64,000 bases of DNA from Siniperca chuatsi (GCF_020085105.1 NC_058051.1:23811455-23875454), one strand, 5' to 3'. Shown: positions 37,087-48,934, numbered from the stretch's first letter. A program made the numbers and translations. The notes: generated by a model from the letters alone, not told the origin.

Positions 37087-38348
37087 TATAGAACAATGTG
37101 ATGGTGTAGTCCCTCATTCGTCCAGGAGTGTTCCATCTCGGTTCTTTGTGAAAATCAAGAAACAAGACTTGGAAGCGTTCTCAGAGCATATCAATACGGT
37201 GGACCCCAACATCAAGTTCACGCGTGAGGATGCAAAAGAGAACCGCTTGGCCTTTCTTGATTGTTCTACTCTCAGAGGAGAGGACGGAAAGCTCCAGATA
37301 GAAGTGTACAGGAAACCAACACATACGGATCAATACCTGCTCTTTGACTCACACCATCCACTACAGCACAAGCTGGGTGTAATCCGGACATTACAACACA
37401 GAGCCAAAGAAGTGCCCACAGGCTCAGAGGGTAAGAAGAAAGAGGAAAGGCATGTCCAGAATGCACTCTCAGCCTGTGGTTATCCTACTTGGGCTATCAA
37501 CAAAGTTAAAAGAGCCAAAAACAGGACAAAAGTGTAACTGAACCGAGAAGGAACGGTGTCTCCATTCCTTATGTATCTGGACTGTCTGAAAACTACAAAG
37601 GATCTTTAGACAGCACGATGTTCCTGTCTTCTTTAAACCAGGCAACACTTTAAGACAGAAACTCGTTCACCCTAAGGACAAGTTACCCACACAAAAACAG
37701 AGCAATGTTGTCTATTCCATTCAGTGCAGTGAGGAAAACTGCAAAGAACGGTACATAGGCGAAACCAAACAGCCACTTCACAAAAGACTTTATCAGCACA
37801 GACGACACGCTAACTCAGGATTACAGAGCGCCGTGCATTTGCGTTTAAAAGCTACAAACCACACATTTGAAGACAGCGAGGTGAAGATTCTTAGTAGAGA
37901 GAAGAGTTGGTTTGAACGGGGCGTCAAGGAAGCCATTTTTGTGAAGAAAGAGAACCCCTCTTTGAACAGAAATGGTGGTCTGAGATTTAATCTGCCCAAA
38001 GTCTATCAGAGTGTATTATCACCTTGGTCACGCCTATCACATGCTAATCAGGCACTTAACAGTGATGAAGTAGATGCAGCCAGAAAACAATAGGCCTGAT
38101 TACTGATCACTGGGCCATCTTGAAACTATTAGGTCAGTTTCAGGTGAAACTAGCTATTAACAGATACTCAGGCAGATTCCCTCCTGAGGGCAGGGCTTAT
38201 GTAACTCAGATTAGCTTAAATTTCCAGTTCCCGTCCAATTTTTTCTCAATTGAGAATGACTTCCGGATGGGAGCCGAAACGTCTTGATTCTGAAAACAGT
38301 GTCCAGATGACTACGACTGAAACCTTTTCTACGATATAGAACAATGTG
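37087..38348 (+). mobile_element. Internally deleted Penelope-like retroelement with 14-bp target duplication
   Basis: The element (37101-38334) is bounded by perfect copies of TATAGAACAATGTG at 37087-37100 and 38335-38348. Inside are a reverse-transcriptase C-terminal piece (37133-37537, with IEVYRKPTHTDQYLLFDS and HPLQHKLGVIRTL) and, in another frame, a GIY-YIG endonuclease domain (about 37673-38093; VVYSIQC, RYIGETKQPLHKRLYQHR). The RT palm is absent and the frame is broken after 37537, so it is dead. The combination of Penelope-type RT and GIY-YIG domain is diagnostic. The first ~30 bp are shared with the miniature element at 48126, so the missing part is internal rather than a simple 5' truncation. 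It sits in an intron of the chitinase pseudogene. Confidence 0.85.
38263..38283 (+). ncRNA. Hammerhead-like core in Penelope 3' region
   Basis: CCGGATGGGAGCCGAAACGTC: a GGATG/GAAAC-GTC pair like the degenerate hammerhead cores at the ends of fish Penelope elements. The CUGAUGA box is altered at two positions, so activity is doubtful. Confidence 0.3.
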
Positions 38349-38937
38349 TTACACTTGTACCAGTTATATGTATTAAAACAACAAAACTTCCCATCCCATA
38401 GGCACAGTATCTGAAAGATAACAAATTTGGAGGAGCCTTCATCTGGTCACTAGATCTGGATGATTTTTCTGGACAGTTCTGTGGACAGGGAAACTATCCC
38501 CTCATTAGTTACCTGCACACTCTCCTGAATTCAGGTAAATAGAAATTAGACCTCAACTCTGCACAGCATGTAAAAGTTTCATTATCTCCACTAACAATTA
38601 AAATCTTCCTTCCATAATCTCTTGAATTTAAATATGTTTTATCTTGCTAGATCTTCCACCTCCCCCTCCTGTAACCACACTTCCACCAGTGAGCACAACC
38701 CGTCCCAGCCTAGCCGACACCACAACTGCTACCAATGCTACTACAACTACCACTGCCACAATTACCACAGCTGTTGTTTCTGGAAGTGATTTCTGTGCTG
38801 GGAAGAATGACGGCCTCTACATAAATGACAAGGACAGCAACTCCTTTTATCAGTGCGTCCACAGACACACATACCTCCAGAGATGTCCAGTTAATCTTGT
38901 TTTCAGTGACTGATGCAAGTGCTGCGACTGGCCTTAA

Positions 38938-39970
38938 AGAAATGTCTTCTTCATGAAACAAAATAGTGTGTTTTATTTTTAAAATGTTTTGTTTAATGTT
39001 AATAATTTCATTTGTATATACTATTCAAATGAATAAAAAGTCTAAATATATATTTTGTACATGATTCTGACATGAAACACAAAATGATGACGTCACAAAA
39101 ATAAGACAAGACTGCACAACACAACGCTCAACTTATATTACTTATGTGGAGCATATTAGGGATTCTTTTTTTAAATAAATGTTCTCCAAGTCTTGTGGGA
39201 AAAAAAATCTAGACAAGATTTTGTTACTACATTAGTCTACTTTCTACTATGCTATACATTCAGACTCACTATAGGCTTTTATATGCCTGTCCGGCTTGAT
39301 GTTTGTAAGAGGATTCATTTAACAGGACATTGACCCTGAATTGAAGCTATGCCAGCACTGTCTGAAGTCCAAAGAAGCAAGAGAAGTGCTGATGTTCCCC
39401 AGTCATCTGACCTCAAAGCCACTAAACATCTCTGGGAATGTTAGAAAATGGAAAAGGCAAAACACACTGTACATAACACCACAAGACAATGTCTGGGATG
39501 TTTTAAGAATGCTGGAATACTATAGATTGACAGCTTTTGAAACATTTGTAGAATTGATGCCACTCAAAGTGCAAGATGCATGGTTAATGTGTCAGACAGA
39601 CCAAATATTGAGAAACTATCAGTGACAGAATGAGTTTTAAGCAACAGACTGTGTAGCTTACAAAGGGTCACAGGTTGTTTAATATTATACAGTCTAAGGA
39701 GACCCTGTGTTTTCTGCATGTGTCCAGAAAGATTTCGTATCAACTGAGTATGTCAAGTTGTGAAGTTTTCTTTGTGAGGTCAAATGTCTTTTACCAGCTT
39801 CTGTTATTTGACCTACTTGGATGAAGCACCAGCTCCATGTCCTAACCTTCGGTTCAGACAATTTTTTCCCAGTTAATGATTATCATGGTTTGCGTATTCT
39901 TTCATCAGCAAAAGAAAGCTAGAGCAAGTGCTCTATTTTTGACAAGGCAAGAGCTCATCCAAGCACAACC
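38938..39970. other. Intergenic between chitinase copies 1 and 2
   Basis: Contains the AATAAA at 39032 for the pseudogene. A 94-codon frame at 39341-39625 has no recognisable domain. The promoter of the next gene should lie just before 39971; there is no clear TATA box. Confidence 0.4.
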
Positions 39971-42900
39971 ATGAGCAAGCTAATTCTAATTGCAGGTGAG
40001 GCACAATGAAAGGCATGAAACGGTTTCTTAAAATCTGTTTTTAACTAATATTTACTAACTAAATCTGTAACTTTGAAGGTCTCTGTCTTTCCCTTGGCAA
40101 TTTGGGTGAGTTCACAAGTTATATTAATGATTAATACTGAACAGTCTTAGTAGCAACTGAACACAGTCTATATTGTTAAATATCTAGTCAATGATTATTC
40201 CTCAAAGATTAATGAAAACTATTTCTGTTCTTCCATGTTTAGTCTCATCCTCCAGACTGGTGTGTTATTTCACTAACTGGTCCCAATACCGACCTAGCAA
40301 TGGGAAGTTTATGCCTCTAAATATTGATCCAAACCTGTGTACCCACCTGATCTATGCCTTTTCTGGTATTAATGAGGCTAATGAGTTAGTCACCATAGAA
40401 TGGAACGATGACGACCTCTACACATCCTTTAATGGGCTCAAACAGAGGTCAGTCCAGAATTTTCTAGCAGTATCTCTTGTAAAATGTTATGAAAAATAAT
40501 CATAGCTGGCAACTAAAATTGTACATTCCCACAGGAATCCAAATTTAAAAACACTGTTGGCAGTCGGAGGCTGGACCTTTGGAACACAAAAGTGAGATAT
40601 TTAGCACAAAACAATCAATAAAGATCAATGTAATGTATGTATGTCTTCTTGAGAGCATTTTTCTTTCCCCAAAATGCTACCCAGATTCACTACAATGGTG
40701 TCAACACAAGCCAACAGAAATACATTTATCCAGTCTTCTATCAAACTACTGAGAAAATATGGTTTTGATGGACTAGACCTGGACTGGGAATACCCCGCTG
40801 CAAGAGGAAGTCCTCTCGAGGACAAGCAGAGATTCACAGTGTTATGCAAGGTCAGATCCATAATTATTGTTCTGGAGTTCAACTGATGTTTAACATAAAC
40901 CATTAGGTGATTTTCCTATGATTCTGTGGTGTACAGGAACTCCTAGAAGCCTATGAGGCTGAGGGAACTGCAACTGGTAGGTCCAGATTAATGATCTCTG
41001 CTGCTGTGGCTGCTGGGAAAGGAACCATTGATGCTGGTTTTGAAATTGCAGAGATGGCAAAGTACACCAAATTGTTACTCCCCACATTATTCCGATGATT
41101 AGCTGTCATAATGTTTTGGTGAACTTGCACTAACATGCATTTTATCAGGTACCTGGACTTTATTAATGTGATGACATACGACTTTCATGGCTCCTGGGAG
41201 AGTGTGACAGGACATCACAGCCCCTTATACAAGGGATCCAAAGACACTGGGGACCATGTTTACTTAAATACTGTGAGTACAGGGATTCATTTTTTAGCTG
41301 CATCATCTAATGCCAACTCACTCTTTGTTTCTTGCTCAGTAAGTGCATTTCCATCCACCTGTTTTTATGCAGATTTTCAATTTAAGAATTAAATTAAGAA
41401 ACCCAAGTGGAATTTTTTTTTAAAGTTCAAATATTGGAAAAAAATTTCTACGCTTGGCTGAGGTGGAAAGGTTGGTGTTTGATACATGCAAAATGCGACA
41501 GAAACAGAATTAGCAAATTAATCATGACTTGCAAGAAGCATGTGACTTAAACGTCTGAAGTTTCCGCTCCACTGGAGAGACGAAAAATAGCAGCAGATGA
41601 AAACATCAGATCTGTGAGGAGCAATGAGGAGATGGTAACATTTCTCAAATTAATACATGAAACAAACATAAATGGCATATTTCCATCAGGTTTTCCACAT
41701 GGTTTTCCTTCATTTGAGGTTTGACTGGCGTTCTCTTCTCCTGCAATGGTTTAATGGCATTCGACTGGAGAATTGGTGCCACCAACTGTTTATCTCTTTA
41801 TATTCGCAAAAAAGTCATGGATGGAAACACGCGTCAATTGGCATTTTATTTTGCTGATTTCTGGAAATTCTGTTAAAATTTGCATTACATTTGGATGGAA
41901 ACGTGACTTCTGTCTATCTCTTTTTATTCACTTTTCAGGACTTTGCCATGAGGTATTGGCGGGACAAGGGAACACCTGTAGAAAAGCTAAATATGGGCTT
42001 TGCTACATACGGGAGAACATTTCAACTGTCTACTCAATCCAGTCAGGTTGGAGCACCAGCCAGTGGTCCCGCTGCTGCTGGTGTTTTTACACGGGAGGCC
42101 GGCTTCTGGTCTTATTATGAGGTTTCATTGACGATTCATTGAATTGATCTATCTTTTATAGTCTATATTACTGATAAAAAGATGAAGTTATTTTATTATG
42201 AAGCCATCACACAGAGCTTCAATACATTGGTTTTCATTTTCTTTTCAGATTTGCACTTTTCTTCAAGGGGCCAGTGTCCACTTGATTGAGGACCAGAAAG
42301 TTCCATATGCCGTCAAACAAAATGAGTGGGTTGGATATGACAACAAAGAAAGTTTTGAGACTAAGGTAGTCATGTGTTTCTATAAAAATGTTGCTCAATT
42401 CTTTTGCCAGATACCACATGTACAAAGTCAAGTTAAAATACAGTGTTAAAGTACATACAAGTGTTGCTATCGTTGTTTATTCAGGTGCGTTACCTAAATG
42501 GCAGCAGATTTGGAGGCGCTTTCGTCTGGGCTCTGGATCTGGATGACTTTAATGGACAGTTCTGTGGACAGGGAAACTACCCTCTCATCAGCTATCTCCG
42601 CTCTCTTTTGGCTTCAGGTAAATAGAATTTATATATTGTTAAAATGTTTTCTTTCATAATTCACACAGCATTAATTAATTTCTTGACTTTTGTCAACTTT
42701 GATTGTACAGAATACTAATATTTCACTATTATTTCTACAGATCTTCCTCCCCTTCCCACTACAGAAACCATTCCAAATCAAGTGACTCTGTCTACAAACA
42801 AAGATTCCACCACACCTAGTTCCAGACCTTCAATCACTACTTCAACCAAAATCCCAGACAACAACTTCTGTGCAACAAAGACCGGTGGGGTTTATGCCAA

Positions 42901-43012
42901 ACCTGATGCCCCAGGTTCCTTTTACAATTGTGCCAATGGCATCACCTGGATCCAAAACTGCCCAGCTAATTTGGTCTTTCGAGATAGCTGCAAATGCTGT
43001 GACTGGCCCTAA
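39971..43012 (+). CDS. chia: Acidic chitinase (GH18 + CBM14), intact copy
   Basis: Eleven exons: 39971-39995, 40079-40105, 40243-40447, 40535-40591, 40685-40850, 40937-41061, 41149-41272, 41939-42121, 42249-42365, 42485-42617, 42741-43012. All phases agree; 477 aa, the usual length of acidic mammalian chitinase. Signal peptide about 1-20, then the GH18 barrel beginning [16 protein letters not shown]. The catalytic motif DGLDLDWE occupies 133-140, with Glu140 as the proton donor at the same number as in human CHIA. Other conserved blocks are [16 protein letters not shown] and [11 protein letters not shown] 43-aa Thr/Ser/Pro linker (388-430) leads to a C-terminal CBM14 chitin-binding domain with six Cys (from 431; ends CKCCDWP). 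A secreted endochitinase, probably of stomach or gut, that cleaves dietary chitin. The intron before exon 8 carries a MITE (41345-41902). Phylogeny would be needed to say which teleost chia paralog this is. Confidence 0.95.
41345..41902. mobile_element. MITE with GTTTCCATCC-type ends in chia intron 7
   Basis: Begins GCATTTCCATCCACCTG and ends ATTTGGATGGAAAC, an inverted pair. It contains 'tggctgaggtggaaaggttg' and 'catgacttgcaagaagcatg', known fish repeat sequence as far as I can judge. Non-coding. A related short copy is at 25228. Confidence 0.6.
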
Positions 43013-43119
43013 AAGCTTGCACGTCATTTTACATTCGACAAGCTCCGATATCTGTAGTCATCAACAGTGAGCAAAAATCATTCTTGTTGATTCACAATTT
43101 TATGACTGTGTTTTGTGTT

Positions 43120-43594
43120 AAAGGGATAGTTTGGGTTTTTTGAAGTGGGGTTGTATGAGGTACTTATCGATAGTCAGTGCATTACCTATAGTAGATGGGG
43201 GTCGGCGCACAGCCAGTTTGGAGAAGCGGGACGCTACGCATACTGCTTTGCAGCGCACGGTATTATGCTGAAGCAGTGCATATGCGTAGGAATATGGAAG
43301 TCCCGCAGTTGAGAAAATGTAGTGCCAAAGGAAAGGGCTGTCTGACAGCACAGTAAAGCAGTGAGAATTTTACTTTTAGAGTGTACACTTATACTGTTAC
43401 AGATTTTTTTAGGTCAAACTTTTTTTGGCGGTTAAAATACACATTACTGTTGATCCCCATTCACAACAATATAGAGCTGAGTGTCTGTGGCAGAGCAGCT
43501 GTCTGCTTCTCCAATCTGGCTGTGCGCCGACCCCCATCTACTGTAGGCAGTACCTCATACAACACCACTTCCAAAAACCCAAACTATCCCTGTA
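43120..43594. mobile_element. Long foldback element
   Basis: The left end (AGGGATAGTTTGGGTTTTTT from 43122) and right end (AAAACCCAAACTATCCCTG to about 43593) are inverted copies. The pairing continues inward through 'tgaggtact' and 'gatgggggtcggcgcacagcc' with its complement at about 43520-43545. Arms are therefore roughly 80-100 bp. No coding capacity. Confidence 0.75.
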
Positions 43595-43889
43595 AGTTCA
43601 TTTAACAGTGGAAATGTAGTACTTGTGAGAAGATGTTTTTTTCATGTGAAACTGATTACCTTAAAATTGTCTGTGAATTCCGATTTGTTTTTCCTAAAGA
43701 CTACTGATTAAACCTTATCTAATGCATTAAACACACAATGGTAATCCTTACAAAAGCATTGACTTCTGGGTGTCTTTCCATTACACTGCAACATAAAATA
43801 TACTCTAATATACACTTTTATACAGTGCCCTGTATAAACACCATAATACATTTTGAGTGCTCTTCTCTAACTAAACAGACTATCCCTCT

Positions 43890-44285
43890 ACACAGGTATT
43901 ACTCAGGCTTTCCTCTATCGCCTTCAATTGTTTCAAAATGCTGCTACTAGGATTATCACCGGTACAAAAATACAAGATCATATAACTCCAATTCTGGCCC
44001 CATTGGCTACCCATTCATTTTCGCATTGATTTTAAAAATGTATTGTTGACCTTCAAGGCTTTACATGACCAGGGACCTAACTATATCAAAGACCTACTAA
44101 CCCCTGATGAGCCTGGGCGCCCTCTTAGATCAGCTGATGGTAGCTTTCTGGTCCTTCCCAGAGCCCGACTGTTTAGTTTTATTTATTTTTATTTTACTAT
44201 TATTGTTTTATTGTATTTTATCCTTTTGTGAAGCACTTTGTAATTTTGTTAATAAAAGCGCTATATAAATAGTTTATTATTATTA
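43890..44285 (+). mobile_element. LINE-2-like retrotransposon 3' end
   Basis: Broken coding remnants include LFQNAATRIITGT, ITPILAPL and, after a frame change, TFKALHDQGPNYIKDLLTP and PGRPLRSADG. These are the usual C-terminal blocks of fish L2/CR1-type polyproteins. An AT-rich tail ends in (TTAT)n at about 44270-44290. Truncated 5' and inactive. Confidence 0.75.
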
Positions 44286-46656
44286 TTATATTCCCACCAA
44301 CCGCAACAACAACTTCAGCAATTCCTACTTTTACATTAACTTAATGCTATTAAGTTTAGGGAATTGATTAATTTTAGAGCATTATACAAAGACACAAAAT
44401 AATAATACATCTGAGGGAAACAAATAATTAAATGTTACAAATTAAATAATTTGAGGAAACGACTTTGTGTACACAGATTACAAATTCAAGAGTATGAAAT
44501 ACTAATGTCTGCACACAAAACATGTCATTATTTGATCTAGTCAGGGTCTTGTCACTTTAATATTCTATGACAATTATGGTAATTACTAGACTACCACTAC
44601 TACTACACTAGTCCCTGTTATGTCTTATCTTGGTTTTACTCATGTTCAGGATATGATATGGAACATAACCTGGTTATTAATATGTATGATTCTAACATTA
44701 TCAGCTTACTGATAATCTGTGCCTTTGACTCCTCCACATCACAGTCTGTAATTTCTGTACTGAGGTGCAGATATTATCCGTATCTATTTCACTTATGGAT
44801 CTCCTGTCCATGTTGTATGATCCAATATTTAGATTAATTATTAGACTATTTCTTCCCTATCATACAACTAACAGTGCACATTTTAGATCTGCATTAAAAT
44901 TTGTGAAATGGTTAGTTGTGTTTTACAGCTGATTTATAACGTTATAAATATAACAATGTTGTTTCCAATAATATTTTGTATCGTGTATAGTATTCTCTTT
45001 AACATCCACACAGAGAGGATGTCAATGTTGATCTGTTGCAGGAAGGCGTGGATGGGATTTAGACAGACTCTCTTATACCCCATCAAGATACTTTTGTTTT
45101 CAACAAACAGCAGCACTTTAGAGGTTTTTCACCTGCAAAATATCACATAAATAGGCGCAAACAACTGCTCTGCTTGCATCATTCACGGCTGCTTGCTGTC
45201 ATGTAATTTATTAATTAGTTTTAACGGTACATAGTGGGGTGATTTTGACTGCTGTCATTCCAGGAGCAAAATCTGGATTTATAGCCTACTCAAAAAAATG
45301 CCTTGATTGGTCCTGATTTCGATCCCCTGGAGTTGAGTTGAGGATGCACTTGTGCACATACAGTATTATCTGTATCTCGGTTATGAACTATCCTGGCGTG
45401 GATCATATTATAATGTTTGGATGGCACTTAAGTAACTTTGTTATTCATACATAGCAAAATAAGCGACAGATAGCAGGTTATATGACTGTGAGAGTCAGCC
45501 CCCAATATAGAGAGTTTGCCCGTCTTCTCTCAGCATCAGGTGTTTAGTGCAGAGGGTTTGTTTCTTGTAACTATGCTCTAATTGGAAGTCAGTGACGGCC
45601 TTTTAAAAGTAGATTGGGCATCTGAAAATAATTACAAAAGATTTCTCCCTCGTCTTTGGTGCCCCTCCAGCTGGTGGTGCCTTAGGTGGCCCTGGATCTA
45701 GTGGTCTTCAATACAACACCAAAGATTTCTTCAAATGAGACTGCAAAGTCTGTCACACCAATGATGTAATTAATTCCAATCAGGAGCAAGGATGTCCTTG
45801 TAAGAAGTTAACCTTTACCATTATGCCCTCATAAGAATGTTGCTTCCCTTTCCCTTCTAAGCTGCCAATTGTCTGAAATATGAGAGCACAAAACTGTTAT
45901 GGATTCAGTCATCTTCACATACATTCGCTTACAAGGCACTGTGTGTGTGTGTCATGCACTTGCCTTGACGTCCCTGATGTTCCTTATAATTTCATCAAAA
46001 GGCGAGGGTGTGGCAACATACATAAATGACATGTTAATTTGGAAAAGGAATGCCCTAAATTATACTCCAGCAAAGGTATGTGCTAAATCACACCCAGTGA
46101 GCAGAATTTCCTGAATTACTACTTGTGATGACAACATATTTTTCCTATTTCTCCCCACGCACATGCTGAACATTCAACACCCTTTTCGGTGTGCCAATAA
46201 TAAAGGCTGGCAAGGAAAGTGAGAGAGAGATAAAGGTAAGCAAAAAGTTTTTAAAAAAAAATAGGCATAACACACAATATTCTTAATGACCACACATCAT
46301 TGTCCCCCAAAGTTCAGTCCCAGCTATGTTGTGTTATAGAGTCAAGTAAAAACAAATTAAATTGATACACTTAGTTCAGCATATACATTTGGTTAGACAG
46401 TTAAATCCTACTCCAACTTTTTAATATTTTTGTCCATGGGCATTTTGTAGCAACACCTACTCAATGTATTCACTTCCTGTAAACTCTACTCTGAATGCTA
46501 TATTCTATTCCTGGTGAATAGAAAATAGGAGACGTGTTGCCCTGGCCAGCTTATGCAGTGTGTTGAGAGTGCAGAGTGTTGTTTGCCTCAAGTTTTGAAA
46601 AATGTATAACCACACATGCGACCGCTTTCAGCTCGCCATTGCCCTGACTCAGTAGG

Positions 46657-47240
46657 CTAGCCCTTTTTACACAGAGATCCCGCAATACTGCCTTAAAGAA
46701 GAGCAGTCATTACGCCTGCTTTGCTTTTTTACACTGACCAAAACAACGCCGGCATAATGCTGCCCCAGTGTGTGATTTAGATAGTGGAAAGTACCCCTTC
46801 AATGTCAGCGGAGCTGATCGTCATAGCGACACAATTCAAGCAGCTGGGAAACAACACATGGGAGCTTTACTTTGGTCTTGAGAAGTTGCAGCCTTTATTC
46901 ACTGACAAACTGTAACCTACACTGTACATTTACTGCCAGACTGCCAGCTTCACTGCTCACTTTTTCCTCTGCACCGCCCTTATTCACCGTCACTCTCTGC
47001 CACTCGCTCTCTCTATTCAACCACACACTCACTACGCACACACGTGTCCCTGTGACTTGAACAAGCAGCAGGGGTGACGTAGTCTTGCTCTCTCTTATAC
47101 TTTACTCTCTCACCTAGATGCGCTCTAAGGTACCAAAATTTGGCACCGATTGATTTAACGTGAATCGTGAATTCGATGTAATTCGGTCGGTACCCTCAAA
47201 AGTACCGAGTTCAGTGCCATACCCTAATTGCCATCCAGTT
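46657..47240. repeat. Probable interspersed repeat sequence
   Basis: 'tagccctttttacacagaga' and 'ccggcataatgctgccccag' resemble sequences recurrent in fish genomes. I recognise them from composition and style only; ends and family are not defined here. Confidence 0.3.
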
Positions 47241-47275
47241 ACACTGCTAGTGTGACTTAAAAGTCAAGTTGTTAA
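47210..47275. repeat. 65-bp direct repeat, copy 1 of 2
   Basis: From 'ttcagtgccataccctaatt' through 'cttaaaagtcaagttgtt' this is identical over about 65 bp to 48935-48999, 1725 bp away. Confidence 0.85.
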
Positions 47276-47382
47276 ATATTTCTCAGGTGGAAGAAAGTCA
47301 TCTTGGTCACTTTGCTTATATGAAAATATGAAATTTGACGTTCATCACCAAAAGTACAGTATCAAAATATACTACAGAGATT

Positions 47383-47510
47383 GGGTGTCCTGGTGGTAGA
47401 GGGTTTTAATATGCTGACCATGTAATCGCAACGTCCCTGGTTCCAGTCTGGACGGAGACCTTTCTCTGTTCTAATTTCCATAAAAAATGACTAAAAAGTA
47501 CCATGGAATT
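47383..47510 (+). repeat. tRNA-derived SINE
   Basis: A tRNA-like head with an A box (TGGTGGTAGAGG, 47391-47402) and a B box (GGTTCCAGTC, 47439-47448) spaced as in a polymerase III promoter, followed by an A-rich body. No full tRNA cloverleaf is preserved. Confidence 0.6.
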
Positions 47511-48111
47511 ATTGCAGTGCTTTTGTACTGGGTGAGTATTTCTATTTTTCTGGTCACTCGGTACGTGTCGAGCTTTACGAAGGCAATTGCAAACAACTGA
47601 CAGCTTACAATATGAAATTATATTATGATTTTAAAAAATCGCTGTTAATAGCCAGCCATTTTGTTGTTCTTGAACTACAGCTTAATCTAGCTTAATATTT
47701 CAAAATCAATAGTTTTAGAGTAATTTGAATGAGTCTCTAGTGCGTATTTATACTGATGACTGCAGGGTTCCCGTATAAGAGTTAAAGAACCTCCTTAACA
47801 GAAAGAAATTTGAACATGGTGATATCATGCTAATTCAATGAATAAAATTTTAATTCAAAGTCAAAAGGGTGAGGTGACCTTGTCATCACTTTGTTATCCT
47901 CACCCTATTTAACTGCCACACCCTGTCAGTCCATTTAAAAGTGCACAGCCAGTCATCCATCAGTCACAGCAGAGAGACGGTATATGCTTCTTTCACCATT
48001 ATCTTTGTAAGTATTCCTTTTACTCTGATTTTATTAAACCACATTTTCACTGTTTTCTTACTTCTTGCTATATATATTGCTATACCTACTCCATCTCTCT
48101 AACTAACTTGC

Positions 48112-48248
48112 TAGCTAAACTAGACGGTGTAGTCCCTCATTCGTCCAGGAGTGTTCTATCGTAGAAAAGGTTTCAGTCGTAGTCTGATTCTGAAAACAGT
48201 GTCCAGATGACTACGACTGAAACCTTTTCTACAATAGCTAAACTAGAC
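48112..48248. mobile_element. 109-bp miniature Penelope-derived foldback element with 14-bp target duplication
   Basis: The element (48126-48234) lies between perfect copies of TAGCTAAACTAGAC at 48112-48125 and 48235-48248. Its first ~30 bp equal the 5' end of the Penelope-like element at 37101, and its last ~47 bp equal that element's 3' end (38286-38332). Between them is an inverted copy of the 3' terminus, so 'tcgtagaaaaggtttcagtc' pairs with 'gactgaaaccttttctacaa' around a ~25-nt loop. It has no coding capacity and must have been mobilised in trans. Confidence 0.85.
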
Positions 48249-48451
48249 ACATTTTAGGGAGGGTGGTTGAACCAGCTGGCACTGTACATACTTTTTCTCG
48301 TTTAAATTTGTTTGTACCTAATGTGATGATTATTGTATGTTGTACCAATTATGTACGTTATGTTAATTTTCAAGTGGTGTTGTTGCATGACACAGGCAAC
48401 TAATTGATCAAACGTGATTGATAATGAACATACAGTAACTAACCTGTTCAG

Positions 48452-48922
48452 TCAGATCAGACTTGATCTGATCAGATCTTCTATGGGATTAAAACACAAT
48501 AAAATATGAGTAATGTGTTATCCAAGCAAGCACTTCACTGACATGTCAGAGCTGTAACAAAGACGGAAGACAATTTACAATGCATCAGTTAGCTCACACG
48601 TCTGGAAATGTTTGCCAAACTAGTTCCTCTTCTGTTCTATACCTACATTTATACATAAGTGTTTAGACTGATACTGTGGATGGCTGCTGAGCACCATGTC
48701 CCCAGATCAGACTTGATCTGATCAAATCTTTAAATTAAAACACACAATAAAAGAAATGAGTAATCAGATATCTAAAAAAGAGCTCAACTGATTATGCAGA
48801 GCTGGAACAATGACTGAAGATAATTTACAATGCAGCAGTTGGCTCATATGTCTGGAAATGTTTGTCAAACTAGTTCTTCTTCCGTGTCTTCCAATTCATA
48901 CTTACATTTATGCATCTGTACT
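48452..48922. repeat. Diverged tandem duplication, unit about 250 bp
   Basis: Two successive blocks begin 'gatcagacttgatctgatca' (48452 and 48705) and share 'caatttacaatgca', 'gtctggaaatgtttg' and 'caaactagttc'. Unit two has small insertions and substitutions. A trailing 'gagcaccatgtcc' also recurs near 49582. Confidence 0.75.
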
Positions 48923-48934
48923 TAGAGTGGGTGG

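Larger units (their letters stand above)
34287..38937 (+). pseudogene. Acidic chitinase pseudogene (GH18, chia-like copy 1)
   Basis: Remnant exons: 34287-34311, 34395-34424, 34523-34727, 35543-35599, 35724-35840, 38402-38534, 38651-38937. All but exon 2 and the last equal the sizes in the two downstream paralogs (25, 205, 57, 117, 133 nt). Lesions: the exon 3 acceptor reads aa instead of ag (34521-34522); the exon 4 donor reads ac instead of gt (35600-35601); exons 5-8, which hold the catalytic DxxDxDxE motif, are missing between 35599 and 35724; a Penelope-like element sits in the next intron; and a TGA (38911-38913) replaces a Ser codon just before the last cysteines of the CBM14 chitin-binding domain. 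The rest is well preserved ([27 protein letters not shown]), so the decay is recent. The TATA box and polyadenylation signal (AATAAA at 39032) are intact, so it may still be transcribed. Confidence 0.88.

Noticed and set aside
39341-39625. 94-codon frame between chitinase copies 1 and 2
   Set aside because: No recognisable domain, no splice partner and no sign of conservation that can be judged here; it may be a chance frame or a decayed element.
47383-47510. A functional tRNA gene
   Set aside because: Only A- and B-box-like sequences are present; acceptor and anticodon stems do not pair convincingly, so a SINE head is the better reading.
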